A DNA stretch of 64,000 bases from Imbroritus primus. GTDB lineage: Bacteria > Pseudomonadota > Gammaproteobacteria > Burkholderiales > Burkholderiaceae. The stretch spans positions 1,178,001 to 1,242,000 of the forward strand of contig NZ_OZ201293.1 of NCBI RefSeq assembly GCF_964332355.1. Reading direction: 5' to 3'. Each line of letters opens with the position of its first letter. The stretch's first letter is position 1. The position numbers and the translations under genes were made by a program. The notes under the pieces are model-generated. The model was not told the DNA's origin. It searched no databases and saw only the letters and a program-made list of their open reading frames with translations. Shown here in pieces: positions 49,244-58,410 of this stretch.

Positions 49244-50826
49244 GCCCAACCTTGCCACGCGCCGAGTCGGCCGATATCGCCCTGTTGCTCGAAGGCACGT
49301 TCCCATACGTCAGCGGTGGGGTCTCGAGCTGGGTTGCCGACATGATCCGGGCGTTTCCCGAGTACCGCTTTGCCGTCGTCTTTATCGGTAGCCGGGCGGA
49401 AGATTACAAGGAAATGCTTTATGAGCTGCCATCCAATGTCGTGCACATGGAGCAGCACTATCTCTATGATTTTCCCGCGCCGCCGGCCGTGCATCGCAGC
49501 GCCGGCGACGAAGCCGCATTCGCGCATTCCGCGCGGCTTCACGAGTCGCTGCGCAATCCCGCCGCGCGCGGCGAATCGGGCCGCCTGATCCGCGAGAGCA
49601 TTCCGCTGCTCAAGGAAACCGGCGCACTGAACGAGGAAGAATTCCTCTTCAGTCGCAAGGCGTGGGATTACATCACCGAGCAGTATCGCGAGCATTGCAC
49701 CGACCCGTCGTTCACCGATTATTTCTGGTCGGTGCGGATCATGCACAAGCCGCTATGGCAACTGGTGAAGATTGCCGACAACCTGATCCCGGCGCGCATG
49801 TACCACACGGTGTCGACGGGGTACGCGGGCTTTCTCGGCGCCTTGCTGCGCCACCGCAATCGCCGTCCACTGCTCACGTCGGAGCATGGTATCTACACGA
49901 AGGAACGCAAGATCGACCTGTTCCAGAGCCAGTGGATCCGCGATAACCGTAATATCTTCGAGCGGGATATCTCGAATACCAGCTACTTCCGCGAGTTGTG
50001 GGTGCGCTTTTTCGAGACGCTTGGGCGTGTCTGCTATGACGCCAGCGAGGAAGTCATCGCCCTGTACGAAGGCAACCGCCAGCGCCAGGTACTTGACGGC
50101 GCGCTGGCCGAGCGCACGCGTTGCATTCCCAACGGCATCGACCTGGCGCGCCTGGCGCAGTTGCGCGAGCAGCGCGCCCCAGGTGTGCCACGTGTCGTAT
50201 GTCTGATTGGCCGAGTGGTGCCAATCAAGGATATCAAGACCTTCATCCGTGCCATGCTGACGGTGACGCGCGAGTTCCCGGATGCGCAGTGCTGGATCGC
50301 CGGCCCCGAGAACGAGGATCCTGACTACGCGCAGGAATGCCGGAACCTTGCCAAGAGCCTGGGCATGGGCGAGAGCCTGCAGTTCCTGGGTTACCAGCAG
50401 ATCCAGAATCTTCTGCCGAAGGTCGGCGTGCTGGTCCTGAGCTCGATCAGCGAGGCATTGCCGCTGGTAGTGCTGGAGGCGTTCGCGGCCGGCGTGCCGG
50501 TGGTGACCACCGATGTTGGCGCATGCCGCCAGCTGGTGTATGGCCTGGATGGCGACGACGCCGATATCGGCCGAGCCGGCGGGGTTGTGCGTATTGCCGA
50601 TCCGGCCGCTTTGGCAGAGGAGGCGCTCAAACTCCTGCGCGATCCGCAATACTGGCAGGCTGCGCAGCAGGCGGGAATCCGCCGCGTCGAGCGCTACTAC
50701 ACGCATGACCGCATGGTGCAGAGCTATCGCGAAAGCTATAGCCGTTTGCTGGCCATGCCGGATCTGGCCGATGCGGATGGCGAGACGCCACCCGCCGTGT
50801 GTCCGATGGGCGGAGGGAAACGCTGA
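49240..50826 (+). CDS. pelF: Pel glycosyltransferase PelF (GT4)
   Basis: 528 residues. N-terminal ALLLEGTFPYVSGGVSSWVADMI and the C-terminal nucleotide-sugar domain (VVCLIGRVVPIKDIKTFIRAM, then SSISEALPLVVLEAFAAGVPVVTTDVGACRQL with the E-x7-E motif) are typical PelF/GT4. A cytoplasmic enzyme using UDP-sugars (GalNAc/GlcNAc) to build the polymer. The stop overlaps the pelG start (TGATG). Confidence 0.94.
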   Translation: MSPTLPRAESADIALLLEGTFPYVSGGVSSWVADMIRAFPEYRFAVVFIGSRAEDYKEMLYELPSNVVHMEQHYLYDFPAPPAVHRSAGDEAAFAHSARLHESLRNPAARGESGRLIRESIPLLKETGALNEEEFLFSRKAWDYITEQYREHCTDPSFTDYFWSVRIMHKPLWQLVKIADNLIPARMYHTVSTGYAGFLGALLRHRNRRPLLTSEHGIYTKERKIDLFQSQWIRDNRNIFERDISNTSYFRELWVRFFETLGRVCYDASEEVIALYEGNRQRQVLDGALAERTRCIPNGIDLARLAQLREQRAPGVPRVVCLIGRVVPIKDIKTFIRAMLTVTREFPDAQCWIAGPENEDPDYAQECRNLAKSLGMGESLQFLGYQQIQNLLPKVGVLVLSSISEALPLVVLEAFAAGVPVVTTDVGACRQLVYGLDGDDADIGRAGGVVRIADPAALAEEALKLLRDPQYWQAAQQAGIRRVERYYTHDRMVQSYRESYSRLLAMPDLADADGETPPAVCPMGGGKR

Positions 50827-52196
50827 TGGCTGGCATCGGTTTTGAATTGCGCAAGATGCTGCAGAAGGACACCCTGCTCGGGGTGATGAAGGCGTACACC
50901 TACGCCGGTATCATCAGTGCAGGTCCGTGGGTGCTGTCGATTCTCGGCATCCTCATGATCGGTGTGCTGAGCCTGCCGTTCGTGATTCCCACGACCCTCA
51001 TTACACAATTCCAGGTCTCGGTGACAGCGCTCATCATGGGTAGCCTGATCATCACCGGTCCGTTGCAGCTGGTATTCACGCGCTTTGCAGCGGACCGCAT
51101 CTTCGAGCGACAGGAAGAGCTGATCCTGCCCAATTACCACGGCGCGTCGCTCATCGCGACGGCTGTCTCGGGCTTGTTCGCACTGGTCGTCGCCGGCTTC
51201 TTCATGGCCGAGCAATCGTTGCTCTACCGCCTGCTGATGGTCGCCGGCTTCGTGGTGATGAGCAATGTGTGGATCGCGATCATCTTCATGTCGGGCATGA
51301 AGCAATATCTCGCGGTGGTCTGGATCTTCTTTGGCGGCTATGCGCTGACCGTGCTGCTGGCCTTGTGGCTGCGCAGGTACGGGCTGGAAGGATTGCTGTT
51401 CGGTTTCGTGGTCGGGCAACTCGTCCTGCTGGCGGCGACAACCACCATGATCTACCGTTCCTACACCAGTCGCGTGTTCATCTCCTTCGAGATGTTCAAC
51501 CGGAAGAGCTTTTATTTCAGCCTGATGGCGGTCGGTCTCTTCTACAACCTCGGGGTGTGGATCGACAAGCTGATGTTCTGGTACAACCCGGCGACGGGCC
51601 AGCAGGTAATCGGTCCGCTGTATGCCTCGGTAATCTACGATATTCCCGTTTTCCTGGCCTACCTGGCAGTGATTCCGGGCATGGCCGTGTTTCTGGTGCG
51701 GATCGAAACCGACTTTGCCGAAGCCTACGACGGCTTTTTCACTGCGGTGCGGGAAGGCAACTCGCTGGAGCGGATCGAACTGCTGCGCAACCAGATGGTG
51801 AGCACCGTACGGACCGGCCTGTATGAAATCCTCAAGATCCAGGCCATTGCTGCGCTGGTGCTGTTCGCGGCCGGCGGGGCATTGCTGCGGCTGCTCGATA
51901 TTTCCGAGCTGTATCTGCCGCTGCTGTATGTGGACGTGATCGGGGCCAGCCTGCAGGTGTTGCTGCTGGGCGTCCTCAACATCTTCTTCTATCTTGACCA
52001 GCGGCGCGCGGTGTTCGGTCTTTCCCTGGCATTCGTGGTGCTCAACGGCTTCCTGACCTGGGCAACGCTGCAGCTTGGTCCCGCGTGGTATGGCTACGGT
52101 TTTGCCGTGGCGCTGTTGATCGTGGTGATGGTGGCCGTCTATGTGCTGGATCGCAAGCTTGAATCGCTGGAATACGATACTTTCATGCTGCAATAG
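50826..52196 (+). CDS. pelG: Pel inner-membrane transporter PelG
   Basis: 456 residues with about 12 helices. The N-terminus MAGIGFELRKMLQKDTLLGVMKAY and AGIISAGPWVLSI are conserved in PelG, a MOP-superfamily-like membrane protein that forms the synthase channel with PelD, PelE and PelF. The start ATG at 50826 overlaps the pelF stop. Last gene of the operon, followed by a terminator. Confidence 0.94.
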   Translation: MAGIGFELRKMLQKDTLLGVMKAYTYAGIISAGPWVLSILGILMIGVLSLPFVIPTTLITQFQVSVTALIMGSLIITGPLQLVFTRFAADRIFERQEELILPNYHGASLIATAVSGLFALVVAGFFMAEQSLLYRLLMVAGFVVMSNVWIAIIFMSGMKQYLAVVWIFFGGYALTVLLALWLRRYGLEGLLFGFVVGQLVLLAATTTMIYRSYTSRVFISFEMFNRKSFYFSLMAVGLFYNLGVWIDKLMFWYNPATGQQVIGPLYASVIYDIPVFLAYLAVIPGMAVFLVRIETDFAEAYDGFFTAVREGNSLERIELLRNQMVSTVRTGLYEILKIQAIAALVLFAAGGALLRLLDISELYLPLLYVDVIGASLQVLLLGVLNIFFYLDQRRAVFGLSLAFVVLNGFLTWATLQLGPAWYGYGFAVALLIVVMVAVYVLDRKLESLEYDTFMLQ

Positions 52197-52253
52197 CACT
52201 GCCATAGGCCGCGCTGACGGCATACATCCGATTTTGTCCTACATTGCCTGCAA

Positions 52254-52285
52254 CGGCCCGGAATTGTCCCCGGGCCGTTTTTTTT
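52254..52285 (+). terminator. Rho-independent terminator of the pel operon
   Basis: CGGCCCGG (52254-52261), loop, CCGGGCCG (52270-52277), then eight T. It lies 58 nt past pelG. In the rest of the 382-nt gap to 52578 I see no gene or further signal. Confidence 0.88.
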
Positions 52286-52578
52286 GCCTGGAACACTCAC
52301 AACCCTTTGTTATACAAGGCGTTCGGCGCGAACCTCCCCAACGGTGGGCGCTCTACGGCAGAACTCGCACGGGCACCTGTCCGACAGCCTTTTCAGTCAT
52401 TGTCTGACAGGACGGACGCGGCAGAGCCAATAGTATGAAACCACGCTTCCGAGATCGCAGGGAGCAGATTCCAGTGCCGGATACCGTTGCAGGACGGGTG
52501 ACAGGCGATGCCCCGGCGGCTTCGCTTGTGGACCGGAATCGGCGCTTCATTCATCGACAACCTTGAAAGGGCGAGCTT

Positions 52579-52926
52579 ATGAGCAATACCAGCCAGAATC
52601 CGATGCAGACTCCTTCCCGACCGTCGTCCAACCGGGGCTTTGCCGCGATGGACAGGGCGCGCCAGCGCGCCATCGCTTCTGCCGGTGGACGTGCAGCGCA
52701 TGCCAAGGGCACGGCACATGAATTTACGTCCGACGAGGCGCGTGATGCGGGCCGCAAAGGTGGCGAGGCCGTGAGCCAGAATCGCGAGCATATGGCTGCG
52801 ATCGGCCGCATCGGCGGGCGTAACAGCCATGGCAGCAGCCGTTCGCGCACCACGCAGTCGGTGCGCGCGGAAGCGGGCGGCGGTGCGCCTTCGAGCGCGC
52901 CAATGGACCGCGAAAACAATCTGTGA
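52579..52926 (+). CDS. KGG-repeat general stress protein
   Basis: 115 residues, hydrophilic and probably disordered. It holds three KGG-type (con-10/YciG-like) motifs: ASAGGRAAHAKG, EARDAGRKGGEAVS and MAAIGRIGGRNSHG. Such proteins accumulate in stress or stationary phase in bacteria; their mechanism is unknown. Flanked by terminators on both sides, so transcribed alone. Confidence 0.8.
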   Translation: MSNTSQNPMQTPSRPSSNRGFAAMDRARQRAIASAGGRAAHAKGTAHEFTSDEARDAGRKGGEAVSQNREHMAAIGRIGGRNSHGSSRSRTTQSVRAEAGGGAPSSAPMDRENNL

Positions 52927-52967
52927 ACCCGGCATGGCGGCGGCCCGGGGGCCGTCGCCATGTCGAT

Positions 52968-53012
52968 ACGCCACGCCAGCTGCTTGTTCAGGGCTGGCGT
53001 GGCGTTTTGTTT
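52968..53012 (+). terminator. Terminator after the KGG protein gene
   Basis: ACGCCACGCCAGC (52968-52980) pairs perfectly with GCTGGCGTGGCGT (52993-53005) around a 12-nt loop, followed by TTTGTTT. It probably also ends the chrA transcript from the other side (stop 53036). Confidence 0.85.
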
Positions 53013-53035
53013 GGCGCGCCGTTGTTTCGAGGCGG

Positions 53036-54388
53036 TTACGCGGCCTGCATGGCTGGCAACAGGGTCAGCGCCAATCCGACCACGGCGCTAGCAAGGATCA
53101 CCGGAATCACGCCCACGCGATACCGCACCAGGGCGATGGCCGCGCAGAGGCCAATGGCGGCCGACCACCAGTCGAAACTGCCGCCGTTGGGCCACAGTAC
53201 ATGGTAGGCAAAGAACACCGCCAGGTTGACGATGACGCCGACCACCGCCGCCGTGATGGCTGTCAGGGGTGCCGTCAGGGACAGGTTGCCGTGCGTGCTC
53301 TCGATGAATGGGCCGCCCAGCAGGATGAAGATGAACGACGGCAGGAACGTGAAGTAGGTCACGACACAGGCGGCCAGGATGGCTGAAGCCAGCGCGTGCT
53401 CGGTGCCCAGGAAGGTCGTCGTCCAGCCGCCCACGAAACCGACGAAGGCGACGATCATGATCAGGGGCCCGGGTGTGGTTTCGCCGAGCGCCAGCCCGTC
53501 AATCATCTGGGCGGCGCTGAGCCACTGGAAGTGCTCGACCGCGCCCTGGTAGACATAGGGCAGCACCGCGTAGGCACCACCGAATGTCATCAGGGCGGCC
53601 TTGGTGAAGAACCATCCCATCTGCATCGGCACGCCGCGCCATCCGTATGCCAGCCCAAGTACCAGCATGGCCACCGCCCACAGGCCAAGCCCTGCGAGCA
53701 GGACCAGCGTGAAGCGCCGCCAGGTGAAGCGCGTGTGCGGGGCAATGCCGGCCACATCATCGAGCAGGGCGCTGGGTGCCGCTGCGTGGCCTGTTGTGCC
53801 GTGGCCGCTCTCGCCACGGAACACGCCGGGCGCGAGGCGGCTGCCGGCGTAGCCGACCAGGGCGGCGACCGCGATGATGACCGGGAAGGGCAGGCGCAGC
53901 GCGAAGATCGCCACGAAGGCGGCGATGGCGATGCCCCACAGCCAGGCGTTCTTGAGCGTGCGCGTGCCGATGCGCCACGCCGCTGCGATGACGATGGCGG
54001 TGACGGCCGGCTTGATGCCATAGAGCACGCCCGAGACCGCTGGCACATCGCCGAAGCGCAGGTAGATCCAGGTCAGCAGCATCAGCAGGAACAGCGAGGG
54101 CAGTACGAACAGGCCGCCAGCGATGACGCCGCCCCAGGTGCGGTGCATGAGCCATCCGATGTAGGTGGCGAGCTGCTGGGCTTCCGGGCCAGGCAGCATC
54201 ATGCAGTAGTTGAGGGCGTGCAGGAAACGTTTTTCCGAGATCCAGCGTTTCCGGTCGACCAGGTCTTCATGCATGATGGCGATCTGGCCAGCCGGCCCGC
54301 CAAAACTGATGAACCCGAGGCGTAGCCAGTACCAGAAGGCCTCGCGGAGCGGCACTGGGCGGACGGATGCGGGCGGCACTTGGGTCAT
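53036..54388 (-). CDS. chrA: Chromate transporter ChrA (CHR family, two-domain)
   Basis: 450 residues from the ATG at 54388 (MTQVPPASVRPVPL). Two homologous halves each with about five or six helices: EAFWYWLRLGFISFGGPAGQIAIMH...LNYCMMLPGPEAQQLATYIGWL (about 12-75), and MGWFFTKAALMTFGGAYAVLPYVYQGAVEHF...GLALGETTPGPLIMIVAFVGFVGG (about 255-330). These are the twin FGGP/PGP motifs of the long-chain CHR family, which exports chromate. No chrB regulator is adjacent. The frame runs on to 54700 but without similarity. Confidence 0.92.
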   Translation of the reverse strand: MTQVPPASVRPVPLREAFWYWLRLGFISFGGPAGQIAIMHEDLVDRKRWISEKRFLHALNYCMMLPGPEAQQLATYIGWLMHRTWGGVIAGGLFVLPSLFLLMLLTWIYLRFGDVPAVSGVLYGIKPAVTAIVIAAAWRIGTRTLKNAWLWGIAIAAFVAIFALRLPFPVIIAVAALVGYAGSRLAPGVFRGESGHGTTGHAAAPSALLDDVAGIAPHTRFTWRRFTLVLLAGLGLWAVAMLVLGLAYGWRGVPMQMGWFFTKAALMTFGGAYAVLPYVYQGAVEHFQWLSAAQMIDGLALGETTPGPLIMIVAFVGFVGGWTTTFLGTEHALASAILAACVVTYFTFLPSFIFILLGGPFIESTHGNLSLTAPLTAITAAVVGVIVNLAVFFAYHVLWPNGGSFDWWSAAIGLCAAIALVRYRVGVIPVILASAVVGLALTLLPAMQAA

Positions 54389-54476
54389 GGGGCGGATCTC
54401 CGGGCATGCTGGAACCGGGGGGGCGGGCGCCAACGCTGTGGCTGAGCGTCCCGCCGATGTGGGGAGGAGGACGGCG

Positions 54477-54872
54477 TCAGCCGGCCATGTCATCGTCTTC
54501 GTCGAGAAAGTCGCGGCGCAGCAGCCAGTTGCGGATCGCTTCGTCGCATACCTTCTTGAGGCGGCCCTTGTCGCCGGGCGGGTCGAACAGCTGGAAATTG
54601 ACCAGCGCCATGCCGATGTCGGTGATGTAGAACATGCGTGCGGCGTCGTCGAAATGCACGATGCGGCCATCCACATCGACTTCATCGGATTCCTCGTCAT
54701 CCGCCGGCATGTCTTCCAGCTCGACCACGCGGCAGGAGAAGCGCGGCGTCTGGGTATGTGTCAGATACTCGAACTCGTCGTGCATCACTTCGCCTCCCTT
54801 GCCCGTGGTGATGGCAAAGCCCCAGATGAAGCGCGGGGTCGGCAGGTCAGACAAGTCGTCGATCTCATCCAT
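54477..54872 (-). CDS. Acidic protein of unknown function
   Basis: 131 residues from the ATG at 54872. Acidic overall (LEDMPADDEESDEVDVDGRI, and DFLDEDDDMAG at the end) with a middle part predicted to be a beta/alpha domain (FYITDIGMALVNFQLFDPPG). It overlaps the end of glpD by 8 nt on the same strand, so it is probably read through from glpK-glpD. Not recognised. Confidence 0.65.
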   Translation of the reverse strand: MDEIDDLSDLPTPRFIWGFAITTGKGGEVMHDEFEYLTHTQTPRFSCRVVELEDMPADDEESDEVDVDGRIVHFDDAARMFYITDIGMALVNFQLFDPPGDKGRLKKVCDEAIRNWLLRRDFLDEDDDMAG

Positions 54873-56523
54873 TGTGTTCTCCAGCAGAGATGATTGCGTC
54901 AGCCGTATTATCGCCTGTCGCATCGCCCTGCAGGCAGTTTTGCGACGGATTGCCATAAATTTGCGCCGTGGCCGCAAACGTCGCCAGCTGTCCGGTGATC
55001 CACTCCGGTCCGTGCTCCAGCTCGTCGGCGAGAATGCGCGCCACGGCTGGCGCGGCGGCACGGGCGCTGGCAGCGTCCAGCAGCAGCAGGCGGCAGCGGC
55101 GGGCCAGCACATCTTCGACGCTGCGCGCCTGCTCATAGCGCGCGGCAAAACGGACATGCGCCTCGGTCAGGCCGCCGCCACCCGTCAGCGACACATCGGC
55201 CCCAGGGAGTGCGAGCAGGTGCGGCGCATCGGTGCCATAGACGTTGCCGGCGCCTTCCGGTGCCCCATGCAGGCGCAGATGGGCCGTGCGGCACGGACGC
55301 GGCGGCAGCAGGCCATGGCGGATCGCATGGTCGATTGTGTCCTCGGCCATGCGCCGGTAGGTGGTCCACTTGCCGCCGGTAATGGTCAAGAGACCGCCGG
55401 GCGACATGCGGATGGCATGCTCGCGCGATACCGCGCGCGTCGGCATGTCTGCGCCGGCGCGCACCAGTGGCCGCAGCCCGGCCCACATGCTGGTGATGTC
55501 GTCGCGGGTCGGCGGTGCGGCGAGATAGCGTGCGGCGGTCGACAGGATGAAATCGATTTCCGCCTCCCCCGGCACTGGCTCCAGCGGCAGGTCGCTGCGC
55601 GCCGTGTCGGTGGTGCCGAGCAGCGTGTGTCCGCCCCATGGCAGCATGAACAGGATGCGGCCATCGTTGGTACGCGGGACCAGCACGGCGTGTGAGCCGG
55701 GCAGGAAACGGCGCGGTACCACGAGATGCACGCCCTGGCTGGGTGCAACCATGGGCAGCGCGGCCGGGTCCTCGAGACGGCGGATGGCGTCGACCCACAC
55801 GCCGGTGGCGTTGATGACACAGTCCGCCACGGCATGCAGGCGTTCACCGCTCTCGGTGTCCTCTAGCGCCACACCGCAGACCAGTCCATTGCGCACCGTC
55901 AGCGCACGCACCGCCATGGCGTTGAGCGCGGTCCCGCCAAGATCGATGATGGTGCGCATCAACGCGATGGCCAGCCGCGCATCGTCGAATTGTCCGTCGT
56001 AGTACAGCACGCCGCCTCGCAACGTGCCTTGCGGTCCGCGCGCGGCGAGCCCTGGCGCGGCGGACTGCGCTTCGCTGGCGGACAGGATGCGGCTGCCTGG
56101 CAGGCTGTCGCGGCCGGCCATGGCGTCGTAGAGCTTCAGTCCTGCGCCATAGAAGGCCGTGTCGAGATGGCTGTAGGATGGCACCACGAAACCGAGCGGC
56201 CACACCAGATGGCTGGCGTTGTGCAGCAGCAGCTCGCGTTCGCGTAGCGATTCGCGTACCAGTCCGATATTGCCCTGGGCCAGGTAGCGCACGCCACCGT
56301 GAATCAGCTTGGTGGCCTTGCCCGACGTGCCCTTGGCGAAATCATGGGCTTCGACCAGCAGCGTGCGATAACCGCGTGATACGGCGTCGAGGGCCGTACC
56401 CAGACCAGTGGCTCCGCCGCCGATCACAATCACATCCCAGCGCTTGTGCTGGCGGATTTCGTCCAGTAGGGCGGTACGGTCGATGGGCCGAGGCGGCGGC
56501 GTTGCAGTGAGGACGGCGCGCAT
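54865..56523 (-). CDS. glpD: Aerobic glycerol-3-phosphate dehydrogenase
   Basis: 552 residues from the ATG at 56523. FAD-binding DVIVIGGGATGLGTALDAVSRGYRTLLVE (about 35-63), then GTSGKATKLIHGGVRYL, the substrate-site signature of GlpD. C-terminal DAO_C domain to about 540. Oxidises sn-glycerol-3-phosphate to dihydroxyacetone phosphate and feeds electrons to the quinone pool from the inner face of the membrane. It begins 1 nt after the glpK stop, so glpK-glpD is one operon. An upstream extension (to 56643) lies in glpK and is rejected. Confidence 0.94.
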   Translation of the reverse strand: MRAVLTATPPPRPIDRTALLDEIRQHKRWDVIVIGGGATGLGTALDAVSRGYRTLLVEAHDFAKGTSGKATKLIHGGVRYLAQGNIGLVRESLRERELLLHNASHLVWPLGFVVPSYSHLDTAFYGAGLKLYDAMAGRDSLPGSRILSASEAQSAAPGLAARGPQGTLRGGVLYYDGQFDDARLAIALMRTIIDLGGTALNAMAVRALTVRNGLVCGVALEDTESGERLHAVADCVINATGVWVDAIRRLEDPAALPMVAPSQGVHLVVPRRFLPGSHAVLVPRTNDGRILFMLPWGGHTLLGTTDTARSDLPLEPVPGEAEIDFILSTAARYLAAPPTRDDITSMWAGLRPLVRAGADMPTRAVSREHAIRMSPGGLLTITGGKWTTYRRMAEDTIDHAIRHGLLPPRPCRTAHLRLHGAPEGAGNVYGTDAPHLLALPGADVSLTGGGGLTEAHVRFAARYEQARSVEDVLARRCRLLLLDAASARAAAPAVARILADELEHGPEWITGQLATFAATAQIYGNPSQNCLQGDATGDNTADAIISAGEHNG

Positions 56524-56524
56524 G

Positions 56525-58111
56525 TCAGGGTGTCTCGTGTAACGGTGCGCCGGTATCGGGTGCTGGCGGTGTAGCGGCATCCTCGCGTGCCCAGTCACGC
56601 GCGCGGTCAACGGCACGATGCCAGCGGGCGCGCACGGCTGCACGCTGATCGGCGGACATGGCCGGCTCGAAACGCCGCTCGGCGTGCCATTGCGCGGTGA
56701 GTTCGGCGGTGTTATGCCAGTATCCGGTGGCCAGGCCAGCCAGGTAGGCCGCGCCGAGCGCCGTGGTTTCCGTCACGCGGGGGCGCACCACGGGCGTGCC
56801 GAGCAGGTCGGCCTGCATCTGCATCAGCAGATCGCTGCGTGCAGCGCCGCCGTCCACACGCAGTTCGGCCAGTGGAATCGATGCGTCGAGCTGCATCGCG
56901 TCGAGTACGTCCACGCTTTGCAGGGCAATGGCTTCAAGCGCCGCACGGGCGATCTGCGGGCGGCCGGTGCCACGTGTCATGCCGATCAGCGTGCCGCGTG
57001 CATACGCATCCCAGTAAGGCGCGCCAAGTCCGGCAAAGGCCGGCACCAGCACCATCCCGCCGGTATCGGTGCACTGTCGCGCGAGTGTTTCGGCTTGCGC
57101 CGCGCTGTCGATGATGCGCAGTTCATCGCGCAACCACTGCAACGTCGCGCCTCCCATGAACACCGAACCCTCGAGCGCGTATGCAGCCTGGCCATCGACC
57201 TGCCAGGCGACAGTGGACAGCAGGCGGTTGCGCGACGGCACGGGCGCGGTGCCCGTATGCATGAGTACGAAGCAGCCGGTGCCATAGGTGTTCTTGGCCA
57301 TGCCGGGCGTGAGGCAGGCCTGGCCGAACGTCGCTGCCTGCTGGTCGCCGGCAATGCCGGCAATCGGGATGGGGCCGCCGAACAGGTCGGGCATTGTGTG
57401 GGCCACCGTGCCACTGGACGGCACAATCTCGGGCAGCAGGCCGGGTGGAATGTCGAGCAGCGCCAGCAGCTCGGGATCCCATTGCAGCGTATGGATATTG
57501 CATAGCAGTGTGCGCGAGGCATTCGAGACATCGGTCACGTGCCGTTGCCCGCCGGTCAGTTGCCAGACCAGCCAGCTGTCGATGGTGCCGAAGGCGAGTT
57601 CGCCGCGCAGGGCGCGGGTGCGTGCATCGGGAATGTGGTCGAGTAGCCAGCGCAGCTTGGTGCCAGAAAAATAGGCGTCGATCACCAGTCCGGTGCGTGC
57701 CTGGAATAGCGGGCCATGCCTTTCGGCCTGCAGCGCGCTGCAGAAATCGGCGGTGCGCCGGTCCTGCCAGACGATGGCCGGCGCCAGCGGTTGCCCGGTC
57801 GCGCGGTCCCACAGCACGGTCGTTTCGCGCTGGTTGGTGATGCCAAGGGCGCTGATGCGCTGCCACGGTACGCCGCTGCTGCGCAGGACCTCGCGGGCCA
57901 CGTCGAGCTGGCCCTGCCAGATCGCCAGCACGTCATGTTCCACCCAGCCCGGTTGGGGGTAATGCTGCGCAAACTCGCGCTGCGCGCTGGCGACAATCGT
58001 CCCGGTCCGGTCGAACAGCATGGCCCGCGAGCTGCTCGTGCCCTGGTCGAGCGCCAGCACGAGCTGGCCGTCGGGCACGGCTGGGAGGGGTGACGGCGGC
58101 GGGCGGGACAT
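56525..58111 (-). CDS. glpK: Glycerol kinase
   Basis: 528 residues. FGGY-family motifs: LALDQGTSSSRAMLFDRTG (ATP phosphate loop, about 18-36), ITNQRETTVLWDRATGQPLAPAIVWQDRR, GIAGDQQAATFGQACLTPGMAKNTYGTGCF, and GGAARSDLLMQMQADLLG. Phosphorylates glycerol to sn-glycerol-3-phosphate for GlpD. No glpF facilitator lies nearby, so glycerol entry uses another route or locus. Confidence 0.95.
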   Translation of the reverse strand: MSRPPPSPLPAVPDGQLVLALDQGTSSSRAMLFDRTGTIVASAQREFAQHYPQPGWVEHDVLAIWQGQLDVAREVLRSSGVPWQRISALGITNQRETTVLWDRATGQPLAPAIVWQDRRTADFCSALQAERHGPLFQARTGLVIDAYFSGTKLRWLLDHIPDARTRALRGELAFGTIDSWLVWQLTGGQRHVTDVSNASRTLLCNIHTLQWDPELLALLDIPPGLLPEIVPSSGTVAHTMPDLFGGPIPIAGIAGDQQAATFGQACLTPGMAKNTYGTGCFVLMHTGTAPVPSRNRLLSTVAWQVDGQAAYALEGSVFMGGATLQWLRDELRIIDSAAQAETLARQCTDTGGMVLVPAFAGLGAPYWDAYARGTLIGMTRGTGRPQIARAALEAIALQSVDVLDAMQLDASIPLAELRVDGGAARSDLLMQMQADLLGTPVVRPRVTETTALGAAYLAGLATGYWHNTAELTAQWHAERRFEPAMSADQRAAVRARWHRAVDRARDWAREDAATPPAPDTGAPLHETP

Positions 58112-58410
58112 GCAGAACCTCCGTGGTGGCCTGTCGGCAATCGAATGGAACGGTGCTCACAGGAGCGGACCGCATACGCCATGCGCGTCCGTGTCCCCGC
58201 ATGGCGCCAGCGCATTGCGTGGGACGCCGCGCTATGCGGGGTGTCCGGTGCGCGCGTTTCATGTGCGGGCACGCCCTAGCGTAGCGAAGTCCGCCGGCGG
58301 GGACAAGCGGGCGCCGGTGGATGCCTTTATGCCAGCAAATGGCCGGCAACTTGCTATCATGTGCGGTTACCGCGATTGATTCGCACCAATCCGACCCAAA
58401 GATACGATTT
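58112..58410. other. Intergenic region between glpK and purU
   Basis: 299 nt separating two divergent genes. I find no ORF of coding character and no clear operator; a GlpR site is not apparent by eye. The part nearest purU (58345-58405) is less GC-rich and is the likely purU promoter region. Confidence 0.4.
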
